Source: DAOUJW01 sp965218945
GTDB taxonomy: Bacteria; Chloroflexota; Dehalococcoidia; Lucifugimonadales; UBA2985
Direction: 5' to 3'
NCBI GenBank assembly: GCA_965218945.1
Contig: OZ244718.1
Location: forward strand, 1,550,001-1,614,000
Length of the DNA stretch: 64,000 nucleotides
The translations under genes and the position numbers were made by a program. Within the stretch, counting starts at the first letter, position 1. Each line of letters begins with the position of its first letter. The notes under the pieces are model-generated. The model ran no database searches, was not told the DNA's origin, and saw nothing but the letters and a program-made list of their open reading frames with translations. Below, in pieces: positions 9,285 to 16,718 of the stretch.

Positions 9285-10580
9285 ATGGTTCAAAGCGGTC
9301 TCCATACACGTCTTATAGAGCCGCGGTTCCTTGAGGCGTTGGAAGATTCCCCCGTTGTCTTAATCCAAGGGCCGCGCCAGTGTGGGAAGACCACCTTCGC
9401 GCAAATGGTGTGCTCACCAGAGTCCCTCCCGGATAGCGCAGGGCCGTTCCATTCCGAGAGCCGCGGTTACAGCTATCTCAACTTCGACAACGACATTGTT
9501 CGCGCCGGCGCATTGGCCGATCCCATGGGCTTCATAGCCGATCTCCCGGAGCGCGTTGTTCTGGATGAGGTGCAGCGTGTGCCCGAACTCTTCACTTCTC
9601 TGAAGCTGGAGGTTGACCAGCGGCGCGTGCCAGGCCGATTCGTGCTCACCGGTTCAACGGACGTGCTGGCGATCCCAACCGTGCAGGACTCTCTGGCCGG
9701 CCGTCTGGAGACAATCCGGCTACATCCCCTGACCCAGTGTGAGTTGCACGCCGGCCACACCGCATCTGACGGGTTCATCGACGCTCTGTTCGGGGACAAC
9801 TTCCCTATCCGGCAAGCCGAGAGACTAGGAACGGAATTGGTCCAGAAAATAGTGGCGGGAGGCTATCCGCCGGCCCTTGCCAGGCCCGCCGGCCGCAGGC
9901 GCGCAAACTGGTACAGGAACTATATAGACGCGCAGGTACAGAGAGACGTCGGATCGCTGTCCCGCATCAGCGGCTTGGACGCGTTGCCAAGGCTCCTTTC
10001 CCTGGCGGCAACGCAGACTGCTCAGCTGTTCAACCTGAGCCGCCTTGCCGCGCCTTTCCAGCTTAGCCGTCCGACCATCGGCGACTACATAGCCCTGCTG
10101 GAGCGGGTATATCTGTTGGAGAGGCTGCCGCCCTGGCACAGCAATCGAGGTAAACGCCTTATCAAGACTCCAAAGCTCCACGTAGGCGACACTGGGCTTG
10201 TCTGTACGCTGTTGGGCGCGTCCGTACAGACACTTCAGACGGATCGTACGCTACTGGGGCAGCTTCTGGAGACCTTCGTGTTCCAGGAACTACGCAGACA
10301 GGCCACCTGGTATGCCGGTCCGGTGGACTTTTTCCACTACAGGGACAAGGACCAGGTTGAAGTCGATATTGTTATGGAATACGGCAGCCTGGTAGCCGGT
10401 GTAGAGGTCAAGACAGGCGCGACGGTCACTCCATCCGACTTCCGAGGACTGCGCAGGCTCAGGGAGGCCAGCGGGGAACGCTTTGCCTGCGGGGTGGTGC
10501 TCTACGACGGCGAAACTACCGTGAGCTTTGGGAGCGGCCTGCATGCGGTCCCCGTGCGCCGGCTATGGGAAACGCCATAA
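9285..10580 (+). CDS. AAA ATPase with DUF4143 C-terminal domain
   Basis: A 431-residue protein. An N-terminal P-loop ATPase (AAA_14 type) has Walker A GPRQCGKTT and Walker B RVVLDEVQR, followed by LTGSTD. The C-terminal DUF4143 region ends in a PD-(D/E)XK-like motif, FFHYRDKDQVEVDIV followed by VEVKTG. The family is widespread and functionally obscure; roles in mobile elements or defence have been proposed. The ATG follows directly on the last unit of the tandem repeat array at 9183-9284, leaving no room for a conventional ribosome site, so expression is probably controlled through that array. Confidence 0.88.
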   Translation: MVQSGLHTRLIEPRFLEALEDSPVVLIQGPRQCGKTTFAQMVCSPESLPDSAGPFHSESRGYSYLNFDNDIVRAGALADPMGFIADLPERVVLDEVQRVPELFTSLKLEVDQRRVPGRFVLTGSTDVLAIPTVQDSLAGRLETIRLHPLTQCELHAGHTASDGFIDALFGDNFPIRQAERLGTELVQKIVAGGYPPALARPAGRRRANWYRNYIDAQVQRDVGSLSRISGLDALPRLLSLAATQTAQLFNLSRLAAPFQLSRPTIGDYIALLERVYLLERLPPWHSNRGKRLIKTPKLHVGDTGLVCTLLGASVQTLQTDRTLLGQLLETFVFQELRRQATWYAGPVDFFHYRDKDQVEVDIVMEYGSLVAGVEVKTGATVTPSDFRGLRRLREASGERFACGVVLYDGETTVSFGSGLHAVPVRRLWETP

Positions 10581-10610
10581 GCGTTTCGCTCGCTGTAGCG
10601 GTCGGGGCGG

Positions 10611-12200
10611 CTAGCCCTGCCTATCGCTTCTTGCCAGGAAGTACTCCATGCTGTCCGCCAGAGCCATCCAGCTTGCCTCGATGATGTTGCCAGAGGAGCC
10701 TACGGTCTGCCACCTGGACTGCCCGTCGGTGGACTCAATAAGCACCCGCACCACGGCCCTCGTGTCCTGTCCCTGGTCCACCACTCGCACCTTATAGTCC
10801 ACGAGCTTCACCTCGTCAAGGGACGGGTAGGACTCCAGTAGGGCCTTTCGAAGGGCGTTGTCCAGGGCATTCACCGGCCCGTTGCCCTCGGCCGCGGTGT
10901 GCATAAGCCTGTCCCCTACCCTGACCTTCACCATTGCCTCCGCCAGCATATCCTCCTGGTCGCCGTTGCTGGGAGACCGGCGTCGGTTCTCCACAATAAC
11001 CATAAAATCCACCAGCTCAAATGGGGGACTGTAGCCTTCCAAAGTCCTTCTGACCATCAGCGCAAAGGAGGCCTCAGCGCCTTCATACTGAAAGCCCTTG
11101 CTTTCCTGAGTCTTGATTCTCTCCAGCAGAGCCGAAATCTGGTCGCGGCTGACCCTGCCGTCCAGTCCCATCTCCCTGAGGCGGTACTGGATGTTGCCCC
11201 GGCCGGAAAGCTCCGAGATGACCACGCGGTTGACTGCTCCGACCTTCGCCGGCTGAATGTGCTGGTAGCTCTCCTCCAGCTTGGAGACGGCGTCTGCGTG
11301 AAGGCCTCCCTTGTGGCTGAAGGCGCTGGCTCCCACGTATGGCTGGTTGCTGCTGGGCGGTATGTTGACTATCTCGCTGACGTAGTTCGACACATCCCTC
11401 AGGGACGCCAGTTGCGTGTCCGTGACGCAGGAGATGTTCATCTTCAGTTTCAGGTTTGCAATGATAGACAGCAGGTTGGCGTTGCCACACCTCTCGCCGT
11501 ACCCATTGACGGTGCCCTGGACGTGAGTGGCCCCCGCCGAAATCGCCGTCATGGTATTGGCGACCGCCAGTTCAGCGTCATTGTGGCAGTGGATGCCCAG
11601 GCGGGTCTGAACCTCACTCCTCACACAGGCCACTATGTCTGCGATCTCGCTGGACAGCGCGCCGCCGTTGGTGTCGCACAGCACCAGGCAGTCGGCTCCG
11701 GCGTCGGCGGCTGCCTTGACGCTCTGAATGGCGTACTCCCGGTTGGCCTTGAATCCGTCAAAGAAGTGCTCGGCGTCGAAGAAGACGATGCGCCCCTGGC
11801 TCTTCAGGTAGGCGATGGAGTCGGCTATCATAGCCAGGTTCTCCTCCAAAGTCGTCCCCAGCACCTCCCGCACGTGGAGGTCGGAGCTCTTGCCCACCAG
11901 GGTAACGGCGGGTGTGCCGGCCGCCATGAGAGCCTGGATGCTGGGGTCCGTCGCCGCGTCTGCCTTTGCCCGGCGTGTCAGCCCGAAGGCGGCGACGCGG
12001 GCGTTGGAGAGAGTGAGAGACTTTACCTGCTGGAAGTAATCCTCGTCCTTGGGGTTGGAACCGGGCGTTCCTCCCTCAATGTAGCTTACTCCCAGTTCGT
12101 CCAGCCTGCGGGTTATCTTGAGTTTGTCCTCAACAGATAGGGAAATGTCATCCTGCTGGGCCCCGTCTCTAAGTGTGGTGTCGTACAGCTCTATATCCAT
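10611..12200 (-). CDS. cimA: (R)-citramalate synthase
   Basis: DRE-TIM metallolyase that condenses pyruvate and acetyl-CoA to citramalate, the first step of the pyruvate route to isoleucine. The N-terminal motif LYDTTLRDGAQQDDISLS, the GGTPGSNPKD loop and the metal-binding HCHND motif are present. The C-terminal LeuA allosteric dimer domain starts near residue 390. The 529-residue length matches CimA and exceeds that of simple HMG-lyase-type enzymes. The gene is preceded by a T-box leader whose probable isoleucine specifier fits this assignment. It is not linked to other leu or ilv genes here. Confidence 0.93.
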   Translation of the reverse strand: MDIELYDTTLRDGAQQDDISLSVEDKLKITRRLDELGVSYIEGGTPGSNPKDEDYFQQVKSLTLSNARVAAFGLTRRAKADAATDPSIQALMAAGTPAVTLVGKSSDLHVREVLGTTLEENLAMIADSIAYLKSQGRIVFFDAEHFFDGFKANREYAIQSVKAAADAGADCLVLCDTNGGALSSEIADIVACVRSEVQTRLGIHCHNDAELAVANTMTAISAGATHVQGTVNGYGERCGNANLLSIIANLKLKMNISCVTDTQLASLRDVSNYVSEIVNIPPSSNQPYVGASAFSHKGGLHADAVSKLEESYQHIQPAKVGAVNRVVISELSGRGNIQYRLREMGLDGRVSRDQISALLERIKTQESKGFQYEGAEASFALMVRRTLEGYSPPFELVDFMVIVENRRRSPSNGDQEDMLAEAMVKVRVGDRLMHTAAEGNGPVNALDNALRKALLESYPSLDEVKLVDYKVRVVDQGQDTRAVVRVLIESTDGQSRWQTVGSSGNIIEASWMALADSMEYFLARSDRQG

Positions 12201-12480
12201 GTTTCACCTGCAAATAGAAATCCCGCCCCATGAGGGACGGGATTTCGGCTCCCGCGGTACCACCCTCTTTCCCCGATAAGTTCGGGGCACTCCGTCAAAG
12301 TGCCATTATGCCTTGGTCACCGGTAACGGCGGCTATACCCGACTCAGCCTACTAGCCCGACTGACGCGGACTTTCGGTGAGTAGCTCAGGAGGGATTTTG
12401 GGAGGGGTCTGCCGCGTCTGCTCTCACCGTACCAGACTCGCTGGGCGCAGGTAGCCTCCTACTCGTCTCCGTCTTCGCCT
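12201..12480 (-). promoter_or_regulatory. T-box riboswitch leader upstream of cimA
   Basis: Read on the minus strand, AGGGTGGTACCGCGGG (12266-12251) is the canonical T-box antiterminator sequence. It is followed by a terminator-like hairpin and the cimA ribosome site. Upstream lie GAGTAGGAGG and its pairing partner CCTCCTGAGCTACTC, forming a plausible Stem I. An AAAATC stretch lies just before that 3' arm. Its ATC (12396-12394) is the likely isoleucine specifier, though register is not proven. Uncharged tRNA-Ile would then switch cimA on. Confidence 0.88.
12218..12245 (-). terminator. T-box terminator hairpin
   Basis: On the minus strand AAATCCCG and CGGGATTT pair, with one C/A mismatch and three further GC pairs closing a TCATG-type loop. 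TTTCTATTT follows. It lies between the T-box sequence and the cimA start. Confidence 0.7.
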
Positions 12481-12514
12481 CTGGGCAAAACACTAGCATA
12501 TACGCGCATAGGCG

Positions 12515-13027
12515 TCAAGGCGCAGGGGCCGGAAGCAGATCGGGCGCTACCAGAAGCTCTTGTACGCTAATGCTTAGAGCATGAGCGATTGCGCTCAAAG
12601 TCTTGTGCCTGGGCGATTGCTCCCCGTTCTCAATCCGTATAAGGGTAACTCGGCCGATGCCGGCTGCGCGTGCAAGAGCCTCCTGGGTAAAGCCCGCAGA
12701 CTCCCTGAGATTGCGGACGCGCTCGCCAAGGGTCTGTCTCCCTTGCATTGCTATCGCTTCAACAGTTGGGCGGTAGGACTCGTCGCAGAAGTGCCGGGCG
12801 AAGTCCCAAGGGACCTCAATACGCTCGCCTGCGACTGTCTCCAGGATCATCTCGTACGGGTTAGGCAGCTCAATGGCAGCCAGGCCCGCTCGATCCCTGA
12901 TCTCAGGAAATTCTGCGAAGGGAACCAAACCCCTGCACCCGTCTGCAAAGCTCAACGCGATTCCGTCATCCAGCACGCTAGCGGCCATCATCATCCTGTC
13001 AGCGTTCTTAACCAGAACGGCGTCCAT
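12515..13027 (-). CDS. DUF2442-like / XRE helix-turn-helix antitoxin-type regulator
   Basis: A 170-residue protein. Residues 1-80 resemble DUF2442 (DGIALSFADGCRGLVPFAEFP, then LPNPYEMIL). Residues ~100-160 form an XRE HTH: LGERVRNLRESAGFTQEALA, then GIGRVTLIRIENGEQSP. It lies 3 bp downstream of a DUF4160 gene on the same strand, the usual partner arrangement, and so is probably a DNA-binding autoregulator of a toxin-antitoxin-like pair. A second DUF4160/DUF2442 pair without the HTH occurs at 44940-45525. Confidence 0.82.
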   Translation of the reverse strand: MDAVLVKNADRMMMAASVLDDGIALSFADGCRGLVPFAEFPEIRDRAGLAAIELPNPYEMILETVAGERIEVPWDFARHFCDESYRPTVEAIAMQGRQTLGERVRNLRESAGFTQEALARAAGIGRVTLIRIENGEQSPRHKTLSAIAHALSISVQELLVAPDLLPAPAP

Positions 13028-13030
13028 TGG

Positions 13031-13267
13031 CTATACTCCGTGAATAGTTTCCCAAGTCTTCCTGATATCCTCAGCGTATCTTGCGTACGCCTGCATAATA
13101 TCCCGGACGTTTCCGGGCGGAGGAGCCTCCATAAAGGTCCCTCCGTTCAACTCTATACGGCATACGTCCTCATTGCCCACCCAGACGTGTACATGAGGCG
13201 GTTCGAAGCTGTTCTCCCTGGTGTTGACGACAAAACTAAACCGTCCCTCAATTGCCACAGCAGGCAT
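13031..13267 (-). CDS. DUF4160 domain protein
   Basis: A 78-residue protein with the DUF4160 signature: FSFVVNTRENSFEPPHVHVWVG, then a short strand and a helical tail. The family pairs with DUF2442 proteins. The biochemical role is unknown, although toxin-antitoxin-like function has been proposed from linkage. It is the first gene of a two-gene unit with the DUF2442-XRE gene. A candidate operator/promoter palindrome lies about 50 bp upstream at 13318-13336. Confidence 0.8.
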   Translation of the reverse strand: MPAVAIEGRFSFVVNTRENSFEPPHVHVWVGNEDVCRIELNGGTFMEAPPPGNVRDIMQAYARYAEDIRKTWETIHGV

Positions 13268-13317
13268 TCAGAGTCCTTGAACAAATACCTATCCGCCTTT
13301 TTGCCAAGCACTTATAG

Positions 13318-13336
13318 TGTATCATAAAACGATACA
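13318..13336 (-). promoter_or_regulatory. Inverted-repeat operator overlapping a promoter
   Basis: TGTATC and GATACA are separated by 7 bp. On the minus strand the site merges into TATGATACACTATAAG, which contains -10-like sequences. It is well placed for autoregulation by the XRE protein of the DUF4160 / DUF2442-XRE pair. Confidence 0.5.
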
Positions 13337-13528
13337 TTGGGTGAAGTCTTGTGCTTAGCAACCCCGGTCAGACGAAGGAGCAGTGTTGTCTTTTTAGATG
13401 GTCGGCAGGCTTATGCCTTAGTCCACAACCGGATAGTAGTTTGCGCCCCAGGGTTCGTCCGGGTGGTCCATCGTCACCTTTACAAAGGCGGGCATGAGAA
13501 AGACCATTATCGCCGCGCCATCCCACCC

Positions 13529-13762
13529 GCTCGCGGGTGACGGCTTATCAAAGCAATCTGGCGAGCCTCTCTCACGCTGTCTGTAGCCCTGTGCTGGCCT
13601 AGTACGGCTCGGTGGTAAATATCCGGGCCAGAGTGCCGGGGGAGGCTTCCCGACACTTATTCAGTGCATTCGTCAAGAAAGGAGGATTGACGTTAGATAA
13701 ATGCACTACCCTGCACAGATTTACCGTCGCCAGCTACGCTCAATATGCCGTCACCCGCGAGC
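13529..13762. repeat. 234-bp non-coding element with perfect 15-bp terminal inverted repeats
   Basis: GCTCGCGGGTGACGG at 13529-13543 is exactly inverted at 13748-13762 (CCGTCACCCGCGAGC). Together with its flanks it occupies most of the 511-bp gap 13268-13778, in which I see no convincing gene. It may be a MITE-like remnant. No target duplication was evident. Confidence 0.5.
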
Positions 13763-13778
13763 AGGCGGAGTAGAACTC

Positions 13779-14663
13779 CTAGCTGTCCAGCCTGCCGCCG
13801 ACGTCCCTGAGGAAGCGTTCCACGTCCGGAGAGAGTGGGGGAGTTTCCTCTTCGGGTTGGGTTGTCTGCTGGGAGTCGTAGTACTCCTCAAGCTGGGAAA
13901 CCAGCGACTTGACCTGAGCGTTGCGCTCCACCTCGGAGGCCACCTCCCGGTACTGCTTCTCGCCGCGCTCGGTCTCGGCCAGATGCTTGGGGAAGTCGTA
14001 GAGGTTGCAGAGCACCTCCATCAGCCGAGCCGTGCCCGCGTAGTCCTCTTCCAGGCTCAGATAGTGGGGCAGGTGCACCATGAAGCTGATATTCTCCGTT
14101 CCCAGCTTCTCCAACTCCTCCGTCACGGAGTTCATTATGCTGGTGGGGCCCTGGTACCCTCCGCCGGGTGTGCGTGGGGTTATGAGGCCCGCCATGCCGG
14201 GCAGCTTCTCCAGCTCCGGTGAGCCGGTGACTCGCAGGGGGCGGGTATGGGGCACGGCGTTGTACATACCACTTATTCGGCAGTAGCGCTTGATGTTCAG
14301 CGTCTTGAAGAGTTCCACTATCGAATGAATGTACCTCTCCGCATAGGCGTGAGGCTCCATCAGGTGAACGAACAGCAGATCCTGGCCGCTCTCTTGACGG
14401 ACGTAGTAGAGGTTGGTGTTGGGCACGACGACAACGCGCTCACCATCAACAAACTTGGACGTGGGACGATACCGCGTGAAGTCGAAGAAGTTGCCGGGCC
14501 GGTGCAGCTTTCCGAACTCCTTGGCTTCCAGGTGGCGCTCCAGCCTCTCCAGGGCCAGCGTCCCTACGCTGCCTGCATCGACCCAAGGGTGAAGAAGGGC
14601 GATGGCGTGAAGGTCTTTGAATTCCGGAACGGGCTCTTGTATCTCGAAAGCACCTATCCTCAT
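13779..14663 (-). CDS. PAC2 family protein (paralogue 1)
   Basis: A protein of the PAC2 (proteasome assembly chaperone 2-like) family with MRIGAFEIQEPVPEF, then HPWVDAGSVGTLAL, then GSPELEKLPGMAGLITPRTPGGGYQ split by short gaps. The ATG at 14661-14663 is chosen because it aligns with the start of the paralogue at 39366-40259; an in-frame GTG lies eight codons upstream. Family members in Actinobacteria and Chloroflexota have no firm function, and no proteasome gene is visible here. It is divergent from yebC. The two window paralogues share order and motifs throughout, so they arose by duplication. Confidence 0.83.
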   Translation of the reverse strand: MRIGAFEIQEPVPEFKDLHAIALLHPWVDAGSVGTLALERLERHLEAKEFGKLHRPGNFFDFTRYRPTSKFVDGERVVVVPNTNLYYVRQESGQDLLFVHLMEPHAYAERYIHSIVELFKTLNIKRYCRISGMYNAVPHTRPLRVTGSPELEKLPGMAGLITPRTPGGGYQGPTSIMNSVTEELEKLGTENISFMVHLPHYLSLEEDYAGTARLMEVLCNLYDFPKHLAETERGEKQYREVASEVERNAQVKSLVSQLEEYYDSQQTTQPEEETPPLSPDVERFLRDVGGRLDS

Positions 14664-14720
14664 AATATGTATATCTTGACACAGCACACAGATTTTGGCA
14701 ATCCGCTGTCATTCGTATTT

Positions 14721-14749
14721 TTGACCTTCTCCGACGACAATGCTAGAAT
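14721..14749 (+). promoter_or_regulatory. Sigma-70-type promoter of yebC
   Basis: TTGACC (14721-14726) and TAGAAT (14744-14749) are separated by exactly 17 bp, with an extended TGC before the -10. Transcription would start near 14756, about 35 nt before the ATG at 14792. Confidence 0.7.
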
Positions 14750-14791
14750 CGGTGTGGGAATACGTCCCAAATTCGATAAAGGGTACAAACT

Positions 14792-15547
14792 ATGTCAGGT
14801 CATTCTAAATGGTCCACCATCAAGCACCAGAAGGGAGTCACCGACGCCCGCCGCGGCCAGCTGTTTACCAAGCTCGCCCGCGAGCTCACCGTGGCCGCCA
14901 GGCAGGGCGATGTGAATCCCGATATGAACGTGCGCCTCCGACTGGCCGTGCAGAAGGCCAGAGATAGCAACATGCCCCTAGATAACATCGAGCGGGCTAT
15001 CAAGCGGGGCGCCGGAGGCAGCGACGGGGCCGGGGACTCCCTTACAGAGGCGACTTACGAGGGATACGGGCCGGGCGGCGTAGCCATCATGCTCCACACC
15101 CTCAGCGACAACAAGAACCGCACCAGCTCCGACGTGCGCTCCACTTTCACCAAGGGCGGCGGCAGCTTGGGCGAGGTGGGATGCGTCTCCTGGAACTTCG
15201 AGTCCCGTGGGGTCATAACGGCGGAGGTGGACCCGAAGGAGGGTGAGGACATGGCGCTGGTGGCCATAGACGCCGGGGCCGAGGACTTCAACCTGGATGG
15301 GTCTTACCTGGAGATATACGCCGGCCTGGAGAGCTTTGAGCCTCTTCGCAAAGCCTTGGACGAGATTGGCGTAAAAGTCACGTCCGCAGAGCTGTCCATG
15401 GTGCCCAAGAGCACGGTCGAATTGGGGACATCGGAGGCCGTCCAGGCACTCCGACTTCTGGACCGGCTGGATGAGCTGGACGACGTACAGAAGGTGTACA
15501 CCAACGCCGACTTCCCGGACGAGGCCATGGAGCAGTACAAGGGCTGA
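14792..15547 (+). CDS. yebC: YebC/PmpR family protein
   Basis: A 251-residue member of the YebC/TACO1 family. It begins with the invariant MSGHSKWSTIKHQKG, followed by the LFTKLARELTVAAR helix and YEGYGPGGVAIMLH. The family has been described both as transcription regulators and as factors that relieve ribosome stalling. The gene is often linked to ruvC, but here it stands alone between PAC2 and a repeat-filled gap. It has its own near-consensus promoter at 14721-14749. Confidence 0.95.
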   Translation: MSGHSKWSTIKHQKGVTDARRGQLFTKLARELTVAARQGDVNPDMNVRLRLAVQKARDSNMPLDNIERAIKRGAGGSDGAGDSLTEATYEGYGPGGVAIMLHTLSDNKNRTSSDVRSTFTKGGGSLGEVGCVSWNFESRGVITAEVDPKEGEDMALVAIDAGAEDFNLDGSYLEIYAGLESFEPLRKALDEIGVKVTSAELSMVPKSTVELGTSEAVQALRLLDRLDELDDVQKVYTNADFPDEAMEQYKG

Positions 15548-15720
15548 CCTCGCGGTATAACTCACCTCCCAACCCAATGGCATTTCCAGAGACTTCCTCT
15601 GGAGAGAAGCCCTTGCATAACCAACCGTGGCATCTCAGAAGAAGCTCTCTTATCGTCACTCCTGCGGAAGGAGACCTTTGCAAAACCCCGGTGTATCTCC
15701 CAAAAGAGGCGAGCTTCTCC

Positions 15721-15839
15721 GTCATTCCCGTGAAGCTTGCCCCGTACGCCGATACGGGGACGGGAATCTAAAGCCCTTCTTCCAAGGCATCGCAGCCTCG
15801 CAGACAGCGATTTTAGATTCCTGCTTTCGCAGGAACGAC
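15721..15839. repeat. Palindromic dispersed repeat with nested inverted arms
   Basis: GTCATTCC at 15721-15728 faces GGAACGAC at 15832-15839. Inside it, GGAATCTAAA (15763-15772) faces TTTAGATTCC (15812-15821), a perfect 10-bp inverted repeat. This is the best-preserved copy of the GTCATTCC...GGAATC repeat family in the window. The gap 15548-15903 holds no convincing gene. Confidence 0.6.
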
Positions 15840-15903
15840 ATATAAGGTGCCCTCTTTTTTGAATGAAAACCAAGTCACTCAAGGGTCTCTGAGGACTCTA
15901 CCC

Positions 15904-16680
15904 ATGACCACTTTCGACCAATGGGCCGGCATCTATGACTGGGTCTTCGCGGAGAAACAGGACGACATACCCTTCTACGTAGAGGAGGCGGTTAGTTCAG
16001 GAAGCCCCGTCCTGGAGCTAGGCAGCGGAACCGGCAGGATAGCCATACCCATAGCCAGGAGCGGGATAGAGATCGTGGGGCTGGAGAGCTCGACCGAGAT
16101 GCTGAAGGTGGCCGAGGCCAAATCGAAGGCCCTGGGCGCCTACGGTAGCCGCATTACGTGGACATACGGCGACATGAGGGACTTCTCCCTGGGTCGCGAG
16201 TTTGCCCTGGTAATCATTCCCTTCCGAGGTTTCCTTTCGCTCCTGAGCGTGGAGGAGCAGCGCAGCTGCCTGCGGTGTGTCAAGGACCACCTGGCGCCCG
16301 GCGGCAGGTTGGTATTCGACATATTCGTTCCGGACCTGGATATGCTGACAGACGACGGCAGCACGCCGTTTCACTTTATGGACGTTCCTCATCCTGAGAC
16401 GGGAAATCGCCTCGTGATTTGGCATCAGAATCGTTTCGACAACCACAGCCAGATCAACAGCGCACGCTCCATCATGGAGGAAGTGGACCCGGACGGTGAG
16501 GTAGTCAGAAAGCTCTACCGCGAGTACCAGCTTCGCTACATACACAGGTTCGAGGCGCAGCACCTGCTGGAGCTGTCCGGCTTCCGCGTGGAGGACCTGT
16601 ACGGTGATTTCGACCGCAGTCCCTTTGACGAGGCCAGCCCGGAGATGGTCTGGGTAGCGACACCCGACCCGGGAATTTGA
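15904..16680 (+). CDS. Class I SAM-dependent methyltransferase
   Basis: A Rossmann-fold methyltransferase of unknown substrate. Motif I is VLELGSGTGRIAIPIA; the acidic residue after strand 2 lies in VGLESS; motif II-like TYGDMRDF and the post-I helix follow. I chose the ATG at 15904 (MTTFDQWAGIYDWVF) because DxWAxIYD is the usual start of this family. A GTG 57 bp upstream is also open. It lies 38 bp before uvrB on the same strand, with a short palindrome between them. Confidence 0.85.
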   Translation: MTTFDQWAGIYDWVFAEKQDDIPFYVEEAVSSGSPVLELGSGTGRIAIPIARSGIEIVGLESSTEMLKVAEAKSKALGAYGSRITWTYGDMRDFSLGREFALVIIPFRGFLSLLSVEEQRSCLRCVKDHLAPGGRLVFDIFVPDLDMLTDDGSTPFHFMDVPHPETGNRLVIWHQNRFDNHSQINSARSIMEEVDPDGEVVRKLYREYQLRYIHRFEAQHLLELSGFRVEDLYGDFDRSPFDEASPEMVWVATPDPGI

Positions 16681-16696
16681 TATGCTGATAGCATAT
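16680..16696. promoter_or_regulatory. Perfect 7-3-7 palindrome upstream of uvrB
   Basis: ATATGCT-GAT-AGCATAT lies 22 bp before the uvrB ATG, at the end of the methyltransferase gene. Its position suggests an operator for a repair gene. It does not match the known E. coli or Gram-positive LexA consensus, so the binding factor is unknown. Confidence 0.45.
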
Positions 16697-16718
16697 GTGA
16701 GCAGAGGCTGAAGAGAAG

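Noticed and set aside
13701..14222. 173-codon plus-strand frame starting beside AAAGGAGG
   Set aside because: It runs antisense through the PAC2 gene; the ribosome-site-like sequence is 15 bp from the ATG and is likely chance.
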